From Psychrobacillus psychrodurans (lineage in GTDB: Bacteria; Bacillota; Bacilli; Bacillales_A; Planococcaceae), in contig FOUN01000006.1 in NCBI GenBank assembly GCA_900114885.1, forward strand, positions 157,949 to 221,948: 64,000 bases of DNA, given 5' to 3'. Below are positions 16,793-25,430 of the stretch, in pieces. The notes under the pieces are model-generated. The model did no database searches and had not been told where the DNA came from. It was given only the letters and a program-made list of their open reading frames with translations. Made by a program: the position numbers and the translations under genes. The first letter of the stretch is position 1. Each line of letters starts with the position of its first letter.

Positions 16793-17674
16793 ATGAATAA
16801 ACGTAAAAAAGCAGTGGTCGACCATGCAATATCTTTATTTGTAGAGCAAGGAATCGCTAATACATCGATACAAGATATTTTAGAAAGGGCAAGTATCTCT
16901 AAGGGAACCTTTTATAATTATTTTTCATCTAAAAATGATTGTGTAGAAGCAATTTTAGAACAGGCACGCTACGATGCTACATTAATGCGAAGCGGGCAAA
17001 TGTTAGGTAAGGATGCTAAGGATCGGGATGTATTAGTAGAACAAATTACAGTTTTATTACTAATTAACCAGTCTAGAGGATTAGATATGATTTATGAAGA
17101 AATCTTACATTCAGGCGACAAAGAGTTAAAGAAATTAGTACTAAAATCAAGAGTACTTGAGCTACAGTGGTTAGGTCAGCGTTTTATCGAAGTATTTGGG
17201 GAAGAAATACGAAGCCATTCATTTGAAGCAGCAGTCATTTATTATGGCATATTACAGCACTTAACATTCACAGGTCGATTAATGAATCAGCAGGATTTTA
17301 AGTTTGAAATTGTTATAAAAAACGCATTACGTTATATAGAAAAAATTGTGGAGATGCTCATGCATGAACAGACGAGCGTTTTAAATACAGATGACTTACA
17401 TAAATTCATAAGTTCATTTGTAGCTATTGAATTGACTCGTAAGGAAGTCGTTGAACAATTAGAACAGTTTAAAAAAAGTAACGATTTCACCAAAAATCAG
17501 CAGGAGATTATGGAAGCCGTTACACAGGAGCTTGAGCAACAGCCAATACGAAATATTGTACTAGAATCATTATTACGAACAATGACCAATGAATTTAGCG
17601 ATAGCGAAATGATACAAGTAGTAAAAGAACTTACTAGTGGGCTTTGGTATTTAATGAAGCAACAGAAATTATAA
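16793..17674 (+). CDS. TetR-family regulator of the DHA2 exporter
   Basis: A 293-aa protein. The N-terminal TetR helix-turn-helix is clear (GIANTSIQDILERASISKGT, residues 20-39, then FYNYFSSKN). The C-terminal part (from about 60) is unusually long for TetR (typical 190-220 aa) and includes a second helical stretch after residue 200, rich in Glu, Gln and Lys. A TATAAT at 16758-16763 and AAGGAG before the ATG mark its promoter side; no good -35 is visible. It most likely represses the divergent exporter. Confidence 0.85.
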   Translation: MNKRKKAVVDHAISLFVEQGIANTSIQDILERASISKGTFYNYFSSKNDCVEAILEQARYDATLMRSGQMLGKDAKDRDVLVEQITVLLLINQSRGLDMIYEEILHSGDKELKKLVLKSRVLELQWLGQRFIEVFGEEIRSHSFEAAVIYYGILQHLTFTGRLMNQQDFKFEIVIKNALRYIEKIVEMLMHEQTSVLNTDDLHKFISSFVAIELTRKEVVEQLEQFKKSNDFTKNQQEIMEAVTQELEQQPIRNIVLESLLRTMTNEFSDSEMIQVVKELTSGLWYLMKQQKL

Positions 17675-18246
17675 AGTAATGTTCTTAAATATGTTTTCAT
17701 TATTTATGCCCATGTACTGAAAAAATTAGAAGTAAATACAGGTGATTTATTTCTGGTAAATTTAGCACATTGGGTCATTATTAAACTAGTTCTTTTTTAT
17801 GAAGAGACCACAAACTCCTGGACAGCTTATCTATGTACGCTTTAAGTATTGTTAAGGATGGTTATCGATAGTTAGAAATTTCAAATTTGTATCAATGATG
17901 ACAGATATAACAAAATTAAAACTCGAAACAAAGCAATTAACCATCCCTAAATTAAATGGCTAGTATACCGGATGATTTTGCGGAAAAACTATTATATTGA
18001 TTCTAGTGAAGGGGCGGTGAAGGTTCATTCCTCCCCGTGCAGAATGCGGACACCTATTCAACTAACTAAAGCTCATTATCATAAAAAGAACTTTTTACAC
18101 TTTTCCTTCTTTTAACCACTTCCCAATTTAGTTGATTAAAGAAACTAGCTGTTTCCGATTTAGTTTACTTTTCCCATTAAAGTAGAGGGTCGTGACTGTT
18201 GTCATAACCCTCTTGTTATAATGTTGATTATTTAATTGGTTGGGAT
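17675..18246. other. 572-bp intergenic gap, possible coding remnant
   Basis: No intact gene. A short plus-strand frame from about 17900 (MTDITKLKLETKQLTIPKLN) runs into stops, and a shifted frame continues with IPDDFAEKLLY and then more stops. This might be debris of a decayed gene, but I cannot name it. A weak hairpin (18185-18212) lies near the right end. Confidence 0.3.
18185..18212 (-). terminator. Possible terminator after YcdB/SLH gene
   Basis: GAGGGT/ACCCTC outer stem with inner TGAC/GTCA, 35 bp beyond the stop. The following tract is only weakly T-rich, so efficiency is doubtful. Confidence 0.4.
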
Positions 18247-20457
18247 TTAGTAATCGTACCTGAAATCTCTTCCCTTATTGGCGATTTCATATGCTAGGCG
18301 GATAGAGGACACTGCTAAATCCGCATAGGTTACTTCTTTTGTTGGATTAAACTGGTTTTTTTCTGCCTTTACTAATCCAAGTGAGTTTGCCAAAACCACG
18401 TATCCTGTGTTTTCCACTTTCACTTTTTTGCTGTCTGTAAATTCATTTTTAAAAATATTGTTTTGTTTTGCTGCTTGCTCAAGACCTAGTGCCCGAATAT
18501 ACCATACTGCTAGCTCTTCTTTCGTAATAGGACTATTTACATCAAAGGTCTTCTGGTCAGTTTTCAAAATCCCCGCTTCCACTGCACGCTCAATTGCTTG
18601 ATAGGAGGCATGTTTAGGGTCAACGTTTGTATAGGATTGTTTTATACTCTCTGAATCTCTATGATTGCTTGTCTCATAAATATACGTTAAGGAATTCATC
18701 ATAATCTTAATTGCTTCCCCTCTAGACACTGTTGCATCCCCGTTAAAGGTTTTTGGATCATTAACTGTCAATACCTTTGCCTTAATCAAATAGTTCAGCT
18801 CTGCAGCTGCAGTTGGATGAGAAACCTCAGGAGTCACTTCCATATTGTACTGGTTAATCCAATTGCCCGAATCGGCTTCTAACACATTAAAGGCAGTTTC
18901 ATTAAATGTTGGAGAGTATATTAAATTATAATGTTTATTTTCTTTCTTTTGATTTTCTTTCCAATAGCTCATTTTTATACTTAACGCTTTACTCAAAATA
19001 TCCTCAGCTTCTTTTGTAGAGATTACCCCCTCTAAAGACGGCCACTCCTCAATCTGTGGTCTAACTACATTTAAATTGTCTAAAGAACCATCTTTATGAA
19101 TATTTACACTAATTTGATCTCCCATAACCATAACTCCATTAACTATTCGAGGGAAGGTTATATAGTAATTGCCCATTGTTTCATCGTGATAACCTTCCTC
19201 TAAAGGCATAGCGTATTCATGAAGGTATGAAGGTACCAAATCCTTTAAATACTTAACTGCTTGAGCAATCACCTCTTCTTTAGAAATTGTGACCTCCTCT
19301 TTAGTCTCATCCATTTCGACCAATAAACCATTTTGAGTATTATGATACTGGAGCAGCTCCCCAGTTTTCTTATCAAATTCTAATGTAGACCCACTTCCAC
19401 TATTACCGTAATTATACATATAGTGAACACTAAATATTTCTTGGCCATTACTGTTTTTTAATTCTTCAACGGATTGAATGCTTAACTTAATTTTGTTTGA
19501 TTTCACTTGTAATAACTTTTCTGCTGCTTTCTTTGCATCTTCCTTTGTTATCCCATTTTGTTTGGCTGGCAATGCAGTTTCTGTAACCTTTACATATTTC
19601 TTTTTATTTGGTTGTTCTACTACAAAGTCTTTACCGTTAAACCACTCACCTGTAATAGCATTTATGCTTAGAACATCAGGCACATAAACCAGCTTCACAT
19701 CATTTTCACCAGTTTCATAGTTAGTGTTAACTTGATATTGAAGTTTCGCAGTGAGATTTCCTTTAACTTTTTCTAATGCTTCTTTTCGATCTTTTACTTT
19801 TTTTACATCTTCAAAAGTAGGAGATTTAGTTATATGTGAACCAGAGAAGCCTACAATTTCTCCGTTTCCGAGAACGGTTACGCTTACACTTTGGTCAGCA
19901 ATTTCAACATCATCCTTCATACGATTAAAAGAAAAGGAATAACTTATGGGCCTAGTTAAAATTTGCTTTGAATAATTATAGTAATCATTATAATCCTCAC
20001 CTAGTTTATAATTGCCATCTTTGAGGAATTTCTTAACGAAATCGGTTGCAACTTTTTTTGCTTCCTCTTTAGAGAACTTAGCTGGAAACAACGCGTCTGG
20101 AGTGCTAACAGGGTCGTAGTTAAATGATTCTATCTCGAAATCTTCTCCATAAAATCCTATGCTTCCATGAATATCCTTCCCATTTTGCAGCTTATTAAAA
20201 AATAAATGAAACCTTGTCGTCTCATCACCAGGATACGTATTAGAACTCATATGAAAATCACTAGCATTCACAAAGTCGAAAATCCCAGGAAAAGTAGAAC
20301 GAAACTTTTTAAGCAAGTCCTCCTTAGTAACAATCTCTCCTGTAGCGGCCACCTGCGCTACAAGTTGCTCTTCTACTGTACTTACTGCACTAGTAGCCGA
20401 TGAAAACATACCAATTGATAAAACTGATGCTGTTAATATAATTCCTATCTTCTTCAA
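18247..20457 (-). CDS. Secreted YcdB/YcdC-repeat protein with S-layer homology domains
   Basis: A 736-aa exported protein with a signal peptide (MKKIGIILTASVLSIGMFSS, cleavage near residue 24). The central 40-540 region holds PepSY-like YcdB/YcdC modules, recognisable from repeated SKEEAKKVATDFVKKFL, TKEDAKKAAEKLL and SKEEVIAQAVKYL helices followed by YxxxFxR and GEIVGFSG-type strands. The C-terminus (about 545-736) has two to three SLH motifs (NGDATVSRGEAIKIMMNSL; SPITKEELAVWYIRALG; NPTKEVTYADLAVSSIRLA) that anchor proteins to cell-wall polymers. Start is TTG 20457 after AAAGGGGG. The role is unknown; PepSY-like modules are thought to inhibit or modulate peptidases. It is probably monocistronic. 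Confidence 0.8.
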   Translation of the reverse strand: MKKIGIILTASVLSIGMFSSATSAVSTVEEQLVAQVAATGEIVTKEDLLKKFRSTFPGIFDFVNASDFHMSSNTYPGDETTRFHLFFNKLQNGKDIHGSIGFYGEDFEIESFNYDPVSTPDALFPAKFSKEEAKKVATDFVKKFLKDGNYKLGEDYNDYYNYSKQILTRPISYSFSFNRMKDDVEIADQSVSVTVLGNGEIVGFSGSHITKSPTFEDVKKVKDRKEALEKVKGNLTAKLQYQVNTNYETGENDVKLVYVPDVLSINAITGEWFNGKDFVVEQPNKKKYVKVTETALPAKQNGITKEDAKKAAEKLLQVKSNKIKLSIQSVEELKNSNGQEIFSVHYMYNYGNSGSGSTLEFDKKTGELLQYHNTQNGLLVEMDETKEEVTISKEEVIAQAVKYLKDLVPSYLHEYAMPLEEGYHDETMGNYYITFPRIVNGVMVMGDQISVNIHKDGSLDNLNVVRPQIEEWPSLEGVISTKEAEDILSKALSIKMSYWKENQKKENKHYNLIYSPTFNETAFNVLEADSGNWINQYNMEVTPEVSHPTAAAELNYLIKAKVLTVNDPKTFNGDATVSRGEAIKIMMNSLTYIYETSNHRDSESIKQSYTNVDPKHASYQAIERAVEAGILKTDQKTFDVNSPITKEELAVWYIRALGLEQAAKQNNIFKNEFTDSKKVKVENTGYVVLANSLGLVKAEKNQFNPTKEVTYADLAVSSIRLAYEIANKGRDFRYDY

Positions 20458-20558
20458 ATCAAATTGCCCCCTTTTACGGTAATAATTATATTGTAAAGCA
20501 AATTCTGGAAATTTGGAATTAATATATTTTAATTATTATAACTATTCTTTGAATTTAG

Positions 20559-20584
20559 AGACCATACTTTATAAAGTATGGTCT
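20559..20584. promoter_or_regulatory. 26-bp perfect palindrome in divergent control region
   Basis: AGACCATACTTTA followed by its exact complement gives a loopless 26-bp palindrome, about 100 bp upstream of the SLH gene start and about 130 bp upstream of the ppiB promoter. A loopless dyad suits a dimeric repressor better than a terminator. The rest of the 319-bp gap (20458-20776) is AT-rich sequence plus the ppiB promoter. Confidence 0.4.
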
Positions 20585-20711
20585 GCATATATTAGTGGTG
20601 TTTAACTATTTCTTCTTGTTCAACTTGCCTTTACTTTTATTAGATAAGCATTTGAGAACATTAGGCTCGTTCTTCACAACATTATATAAAATTATTGTAC
20701 AGTCTCTGTTT

Positions 20712-20741
20712 TTGGAAAATGCTCCGGGTACATGCTATACT
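20712..20741 (+). promoter_or_regulatory. Sigma-A promoter of ppiB
   Basis: TTGGAA (20712-20717) and an extended TGC-TATACT (-10 at 20736-20741) are separated by 18 bp; the expected start point is about 28 bp upstream of the ATG. Confidence 0.6.
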
Positions 20742-20776
20742 AATGAAGGATTTATACGAAAAAGGAGTGTTTTTAA

Positions 20777-21217
20777 ATGACAAAAAAAGGTTATTTCTTA
20801 ATGGATTCTGGAGAAAAAATTGAATTTGATTTATTCCCTAATGAGGCACCAAACACAGTAGCAAACTTCGAAGAGTTAGCAAACAGTGGATTTTATAACG
20901 GAGTAGTTTTCCATCGCGTAATTCCTGGTTTCGTAAGCCAAGGTGGAGACCCAACTGGTACAGGTATGGGTGGAAGCGGAAAAACAATTAAATGTGAAAC
21001 TGAAGGAAACCCACACAAACACCAAGCAGGAAGTCTTTCTATGGCGCATGCTGGTAAAGATACAGGTTCTAGCCAATTTTTCATCGTTCACGAGCCACAG
21101 CCACATTTAAACGGTGTTCATACTGTTTTTGGACAAGTTACAAGTGGTCTTGAAGTAGCAAAAGCTATGAAAAATGGCGCTAAAATGGAAAAAGTAGAAG
21201 TTTTCGACGCTGAATAG
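20777..21217 (+). CDS. ppiB: Cyclophilin-type peptidyl-prolyl cis-trans isomerase
   Basis: A 146-aa cytosolic cyclophilin that speeds proline isomerisation during folding. Active-site segments are all present: [15 protein letters not shown] (catalytic Arg), [25 protein letters not shown] and [12 protein letters not shown]. Length matches B. subtilis PpiB (143 aa). Start ATG 20777 has AAAGGAG. It is monocistronic, with a terminator-like hairpin at 21257-21297 inside the following repeat. Confidence 0.95.
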   Translation: MTKKGYFLMDSGEKIEFDLFPNEAPNTVANFEELANSGFYNGVVFHRVIPGFVSQGGDPTGTGMGGSGKTIKCETEGNPHKHQAGSLSMAHAGKDTGSSQFFIVHEPQPHLNGVHTVFGQVTSGLEVAKAMKNGAKMEKVEVFDAE

Positions 21218-21335
21218 AAAAGCGGCAGACTCCGCATTGTAGCGAAAAGAGCTGGAAGACTTGGAGTAAAAGGCACTTTTTGCCTTTTTCCAAGTCTGAA
21301 GCGGACGAGCTACTGGTGTCTAGAGCTAGACAGTA
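21215..21335. repeat. Bacillales-type extragenic repeat containing a terminator-like hairpin
   Basis: The block runs from GAAAAGCGGCAGACTCCGC to TCTAGAGCTAGACA directly after ppiB. Within it AGACTTGG...AAAAGGCA and TGCCTTTTT...CCAAGTCT (21257-21297) form a nested stem that probably ends ppiB transcription. The ends resemble a repeat family known from Bacillales intergenic DNA; related blocks lie at 8089-8170 and 52211-52275. Confidence 0.5.
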
Positions 21336-21357
21336 TTAAAAAAAATATCTTTTTTTA

Positions 21358-21391
21358 AAAAGCAGCTACCCAATAACTTGAGTAGCTGCTT
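21358..21391 (+). terminator. Hairpin, first copy of a duplicated terminator
   Basis: AAGCAGCTAC and GTAGCTGCTT pair around CCAATAACTTGA. Nearly the same 30 bp recur at 21678-21709. The tail here (AAGCTTG) is poor in T. Confidence 0.45.
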
Positions 21392-21510
21392 AAGCTTGAC
21401 GACAAAAATATTTTTATAAACTGCTATGAGTAATAATAAATATCTTTAAAGAGGTTGCTTTATCTAAATAAAAGTATATATAGTAGAAACCTTTAAGGAG
21501 TTGTTTATAA

Positions 21511-21626
21511 GGCAAGGACCACCACGAAGACTCCTGTGGGAACAGCTTGAGCAGAAGACCCCGCAGGAACGCAGTGACGAGGAGGCTGAAGCCAAGCCCA
21601 CGGAAAGCGAAGTGGTGGTCCTTGCC
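21511..21626. repeat. Short repeat element with 15-bp terminal inverted repeats
   Basis: GGCAAGGACCACCAC (21511-21525) and GTGGTGGTCCTTGCC (21612-21626) are perfect inverted ends of a 116-bp GC-rich block. The core (CGAAGACTCCTGTGGG, ACCCCGCAGGAACGC, CCACGGAAAGCG) is the hallmark of a dispersed Bacillales repeat that I recognise from many genomes. No coding frame. It is non-autonomous: no transposase is present. Confidence 0.65.
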
Positions 21627-21677
21627 GATTTTAGTATACAACTCTATGCACCAAAAATTGAGTTTGTCTACAGTCTG

Positions 21678-21709
21678 AAGCAGCTACCCAATAACTTGGG
21701 TAGCTGCTT
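21678..21709 (+). terminator. Hairpin, second copy of a duplicated terminator
   Basis: AAGCAGCTACCC and GGGTAGCTGCTT pair around AATAACTT, with TTTTCTT on the plus strand. It directly abuts the stop of the minus-strand gene at 21713. Differs from the first copy by an A-to-G change that completes the stem. Confidence 0.6.
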
Positions 21710-21712
21710 TTC

Positions 21713-22819
21713 TTATAATACAATCGATATTCCAACTATAAGAATTAGAGGTACTAGTAAGACAATCCAACTGATAGGATGAGCAAAATTTAACGTCCAA
21801 CCTACACCAAATCGCTTTTCTACCATAATACTTGGATCATTTTTGTTCATGTAAAATAATCCACCCTTCCAGTATTGGTCGTCGTCAATAGCAATTTTGT
21901 TTTCTATGGTTACACTATTTCTTTCAGCTTTTAGTCGTGATCCGCTTTGCCCCACTTTTAGAGCATAAATACCAACAACCGCAAATGTTAATACTAAAAA
22001 GCTCAGAGGTAGGGTCCACATGATTATCGGTGATGATATTTCTGGATGAATTGTTTGTAAGTGAAAGTAACCCATCATAAGCGTTATACCAATTGTGATA
22101 AAGAGCGCTAATAAACTTGTATATTTTCGAAACGCGAGTTGCTGTGCAAGGGAAGATTTTTTATTGGTCGGATTAATTCGAGCACCTGAAAATTTCATAC
22201 CTTCACTCACTGAAAGGAACAAAACCTGCATAACTAGTAAAATTAGTGGCAGTGCAATTACACTAAAATATGTTTTTTTGCTAAATGCATCTGCTTCCCC
22301 AGTAGGTCCCCAATGAGTAGGAATCATCTCTGGCATTTGATCATATTTCATAAATGTATAAATGATTAACCCTACGGTAACTATCATAGGAATGATAAAG
22401 ATTACACGAGGTATTAGTTTGAGCTTTTCTTGAAACTTTACATCGACTACTCTCACTTCGCTTTTACCACTTAACCACCTTTGCGTTTCTTTCCTTTTTT
22501 TAACCCCAAGGTGCATTATAAAATAATAACCAATGCTCACGAATAACGTTGTAAACTGAACACTTACGCCTGCTAGAGCCAGTGTTTCCTCTGTTGGTTT
22601 TTGTGTCGTTCCCCACCACAGATAGCTTATCAATACGATCAAACCAAATGTTAACACAAACGTAGTGTATTTACTTTTCAGCTTCATCACTACCGGATCT
22701 TTTACGTGGCTATCCGGTACATACACTCCAAATGCTTCTGTTGGCTTTAAAAACTTTGGTGTAAATGCTTGTAAAACTGTGATAAAAAATAGGATGAATC
22801 CAAACAAAACAATAGTCAT
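21713..22819 (-). CDS. DUF1648-domain membrane protein (GntR-linked)
   Basis: A 368-aa integral membrane protein with about eight hydrophobic segments. The central HWGPTGEADAFSKKTYF (about 168-184) is the DUF1648/SdpI-type signature (pattern HwxxxGxpd). A hydrophilic stretch with QYWKGGLFYMNKNDPSIMVE near residues 314-333 matches the DUF5808-type tail. Members occur next to YtrA-like GntR repressors and are of unknown function; some DUF1648 proteins give immunity to toxic peptides. The ATG overlaps the end of the regulator gene (ATGA), so both are one operon. Confidence 0.75.
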   Translation of the reverse strand: MTIVLFGFILFFITVLQAFTPKFLKPTEAFGVYVPDSHVKDPVVMKLKSKYTTFVLTFGLIVLISYLWWGTTQKPTEETLALAGVSVQFTTLFVSIGYYFIMHLGVKKRKETQRWLSGKSEVRVVDVKFQEKLKLIPRVIFIIPMIVTVGLIIYTFMKYDQMPEMIPTHWGPTGEADAFSKKTYFSVIALPLILLVMQVLFLSVSEGMKFSGARINPTNKKSSLAQQLAFRKYTSLLALFITIGITLMMGYFHLQTIHPEISSPIIMWTLPLSFLVLTFAVVGIYALKVGQSGSRLKAERNSVTIENKIAIDDDQYWKGGLFYMNKNDPSIMVEKRFGVGWTLNFAHPISWIVLLVPLILIVGISIVL

Positions 22820-23205
22820 TCGTTCCCCTCCTCAATATTTTGCACAAGCTTACGTACCATAACCACTAGTTCTTCTTCCGAGAGCTTTAGGACTAACCCC
22901 TCTGTTACAAATGGTCGTAGTTGTGCTTCTAATTTATGCTTTTCTTCCTCTGAAGCCTTCGGAATACCATTCGGCTGAATTATTACTCCCGATTTTGCCA
23001 CTATTTGTATAAACTCTTTTTCCTCTAGATAGTGATAAGCCTTATTTACTGTATGCATATTCATTCCTAAATCGCTCGCAAATGCTCTTACAGATGGTAG
23101 CGAGTCACCTGGTTTTAATTCACCTCGTACCATACCCTCCATAAGTTGGTGGGCTAGCTGCAAATAGATGGGGACATCAGAATCAGATTTTATTTCAATA
23201 AACAT
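22816..23205 (-). CDS. GntR-family regulator, YtrA type
   Basis: About 129 aa from ATG 23205, which follows GGAGGGTGACTTC; the longer frame upstream lacks a ribosome site. The wHTH domain (PIYLQLAHQLMEGMVRGELK, then LPSVRAFASDLGMNMHTVNKAYHYLE, residues 12-72) is followed by a short helical tail, as in the YtrA subfamily that lacks a large effector domain. Such regulators usually repress their own operon and a membrane transport gene. Direct repeats at 23226-23265 are likely binding sites. Confidence 0.85.
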   Translation of the reverse strand: MFIEIKSDSDVPIYLQLAHQLMEGMVRGELKPGDSLPSVRAFASDLGMNMHTVNKAYHYLEEKEFIQIVAKSGVIIQPNGIPKASEEEKHKLEAQLRPFVTEGLVLKLSEEELVVMVRKLVQNIEEGNE

Positions 23206-23225
23206 GAAGTCACCCTCCTTAGTTT

Positions 23226-23265
23226 TTGTTCTATATATAGCATAACACATTTGTTCTATGTATAG
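23226..23265. promoter_or_regulatory. Direct repeat, candidate GntR operator
   Basis: TTGTTCTATATATAG (23226-23240) and TTGTTCTATGTATAG (23251-23265) agree in 14 of 15 bases with a 25-bp period; each holds a CTAT-TATAG dyad. They lie 21-60 bp upstream of the GntR start, over the expected promoter. Confidence 0.55.
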
Positions 23266-23276
23266 TAGAGCAAAAT

Positions 23277-23308
23277 TAAAAAATCCTACTTTTAAATATA
23301 AGTAGGAT
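23277..23308 (-). terminator. Terminator of the GNAT-dsdA operon
   Basis: On the minus strand ATCCTACTT and AAGTAGGAT pair, followed by TTTTTTAATTTT. It lies about 90 bp after the dsdA stop. Confidence 0.75.
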
Positions 23309-23399
23309 CAGAATATACTTCGTCCCGCATTAACTAGCAGGATTATTAAAATCGCCTCGACTTGTATGTCGTGAGACTCTAACTACAAGGCTTGTAGTT

Positions 23400-24704
23400 T
23401 TATTTCCCAAGAAATTGCTTTCCTTTTTCATAATAAACCTTCATTTCCTGAGAAGGAACCATTCCTCCTCCTGTTGCCCACACAATATGTGTTGCATTTT
23501 GTATGGAAACTCCTAGTTTCTTAAGTTGAATTGGTCCTGTCATACCTGCCAATGCAGATGGCTCTAATAGAATATTCTCTGCGTCTGCCAATAAGGCAAG
23601 TAGCTCATACATGGTTTGATCACTTATAGTAATACTTCCGCTAATTAGCTGCTCAAGATTTTTACCTACAAATCCAGATGGTCGCCCCACCGCTAATCCG
23701 TCCGCATCCGTTTTGTTATCTAGCCCAATATCAGCCACTGATATTTTTTCATGTAGCCCCGTCATTAACCCAAGTAGCATGCAAGGCGAGTTCGTAGGCT
23801 CCGCAAAAAAACAATGCACATGATCTCCGAATAAAAGCTTTAGTCCAAATGCAACTCCACCTGGTCCACCACCAACTCCGCAAGGTAAGTATACAAACAA
23901 TGGGTGTTCGGCGTCGACAATGGTTTGCATTTGTTCCAGTTGAGTTTTCAATCTACTTGCTGCAACGGCATACCCGACAAATAAGTCAACAGAATTTTCG
24001 TCGTCGATAAAAAAGCAAGACGAATCCTTGTCCGCTTGTTTTCTGCCTTCCTTTACCGCAATACTATAATCAAAATCGTACTCTACGACTGTTACACCTT
24101 TTGCACGGAGCATATCTTTTTTCCATTGCTTCGCATCACTAGACATATGCACAGTCACTTGAAACCCAAACTTAGCACTGATTATCCCGATGCTAAGTCC
24201 TAAATTTCCAGTCGACCCTACTGCAATTGAATAGTTAGAAAAAAATTGTGTGAATTTTTCTGTTGTGAGTAGTGCATAATCATCTGTTATTTTCAATAAA
24301 TCCTCTTGTATAGCAATTTGCTCTGCAATTTTAAGTACCTCATAGATACCACCACGAGCCTTTATAGATCCTGATATCGGTAAGGCATTATCACATTTTA
24401 ATAATAATTCTCCATCAAAATCTGTGTGAAAGAATTCCTTTAAGCTGGATTCCATAGTTGGAATTTTTACAAGCGGTGACTCAATAATCCCTTTTGCTTT
24501 TGCAGTCTCTGGAAAAGCAATACGCAAATAAGATGCAAAACGATCTAAACGATCGCTTGCATCTTGTACCATTTCAGCAGTAATAAATACGTTTTTCAAC
24601 GCATCCTCTGAATTTATTTTGTTTGGATTGAACCATATTATTTCTTCCTTGTTTTGCATATTGGAGATTAAGGGAAATCTCCCTTCTAATTGCTGTTTAT
24701 CCAT
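23400..24704 (-). CDS. dsdA: D-serine ammonia-lyase (dehydratase)
   Basis: A 434-aa PLP enzyme that converts D-serine to pyruvate and ammonia. The Schiff-base lysine is Lys115 in [11 protein letters not shown], the phosphate-binding glycine loop is [10 protein letters not shown] (about 276-285), and substrate-site [15 protein letters not shown] sequence ([13 protein letters not shown]) is present. Length matches DsdA (about 440). The ATG at 24704 lies 14 bp after the GNAT gene, and its GAAAGGG ribosome site overlaps that stop. DsdA allows use or detoxification of D-serine, a theme shared with the racemase cluster at 8266-14127. Confidence 0.92.
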   Translation of the reverse strand: MDKQQLEGRFPLISNMQNKEEIIWFNPNKINSEDALKNVFITAEMVQDASDRLDRFASYLRIAFPETAKAKGIIESPLVKIPTMESSLKEFFHTDFDGELLLKCDNALPISGSIKARGGIYEVLKIAEQIAIQEDLLKITDDYALLTTEKFTQFFSNYSIAVGSTGNLGLSIGIISAKFGFQVTVHMSSDAKQWKKDMLRAKGVTVVEYDFDYSIAVKEGRKQADKDSSCFFIDDENSVDLFVGYAVAASRLKTQLEQMQTIVDAEHPLFVYLPCGVGGGPGGVAFGLKLLFGDHVHCFFAEPTNSPCMLLGLMTGLHEKISVADIGLDNKTDADGLAVGRPSGFVGKNLEQLISGSITISDQTMYELLALLADAENILLEPSALAGMTGPIQLKKLGVSIQNATHIVWATGGGMVPSQEMKVYYEKGKQFLGK

Positions 24705-24718
24705 TAATATAACCCTTT

Positions 24719-25165
24719 CTACTCTAAGCTCATCACATGAGTGACATCTGGCGAACGCTCGTCAAACAAAAATCCATTTGCACGATAAAATGAATCTGCT
24801 TTTGCGGATTCTGTTTTAGTCGTTATTTCTTTAAAGTGTCCTTTGGCATTTTCAGAAACAACCTTTAAGAGTTCACTTCCTACACCTTTCCTACGGTATT
24901 CCGGTAAAGTATAAAATCGGTATAGTCGAGCAGAGTTGTCAGCTTCACTAGCGTTATTTCGAAACAAACCGCCAATCGCCACTAGCTCATCTTCATCCCA
25001 TGCTCCATAGATTGCCTCTCCCTGTTCACTGAAGCGATGCGTTCCGTCCTCATATTCTGATGCTAACCTTGATACGAAACGATAACCTTCTTTTTCACTT
25101 TCTTGAATTAGTTTGGATACGTTGACTGCATTCAAATCTGAAATATTTTTCACTTCGATTGACAT
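24719..25165 (-). CDS. GNAT acetyltransferase upstream of dsdA
   Basis: A 148-aa single-domain GNAT. Motif A is [20 protein letters not shown] (residues 82-101), then the usual [10 protein letters not shown] beta6-7 end. Substrate unknown. ATG 25165 follows TGGAGGAACG. Co-transcribed with dsdA, which hints at an amino-acid-related substrate but does not prove it. Confidence 0.75.
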   Translation of the reverse strand: MSIEVKNISDLNAVNVSKLIQESEKEGYRFVSRLASEYEDGTHRFSEQGEAIYGAWDEDELVAIGGLFRNNASEADNSARLYRFYTLPEYRRKGVGSELLKVVSENAKGHFKEITTKTESAKADSFYRANGFLFDERSPDVTHVMSLE

Positions 25166-25392
25166 ATACGTTCCTCCATTCTATTTTTGAAAAATGAACT
25201 CTTTGTTACTTTCTATACAGGGTGGCGAATCCCCTCTATACGTTTAATATATTTCAATCACCCATTTATTATACTGTGACGTCTTTGTTACAAATAATTA
25301 ATAGAATAGCTAAACTAACTAAGTTTAACCACTTATTGTTTTAACGAGACTACACTTCATTATAAAGAGTTAACCCCGTTGAAATTCAGCCA

Positions 25393-25425
25393 AAAAATAA
25401 GCCCATGCTAAAAATTAGCATGGGC
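25393..25425 (-). terminator. Terminator of trhO
   Basis: GCCCATGCTAA and AGCATGGGC form a GC-rich stem; on the minus strand it is followed by TTATTTTTT, 6 bp past the stop. Confidence 0.85.
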
Positions 25426-25430
25426 GGAAC

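Noticed and set aside
21414..21782. Open frames of 75-93 codons in the repeat island after ppiB
   Set aside because: They span dispersed repeats and hairpins and show no ribosome sites or protein-like pattern.
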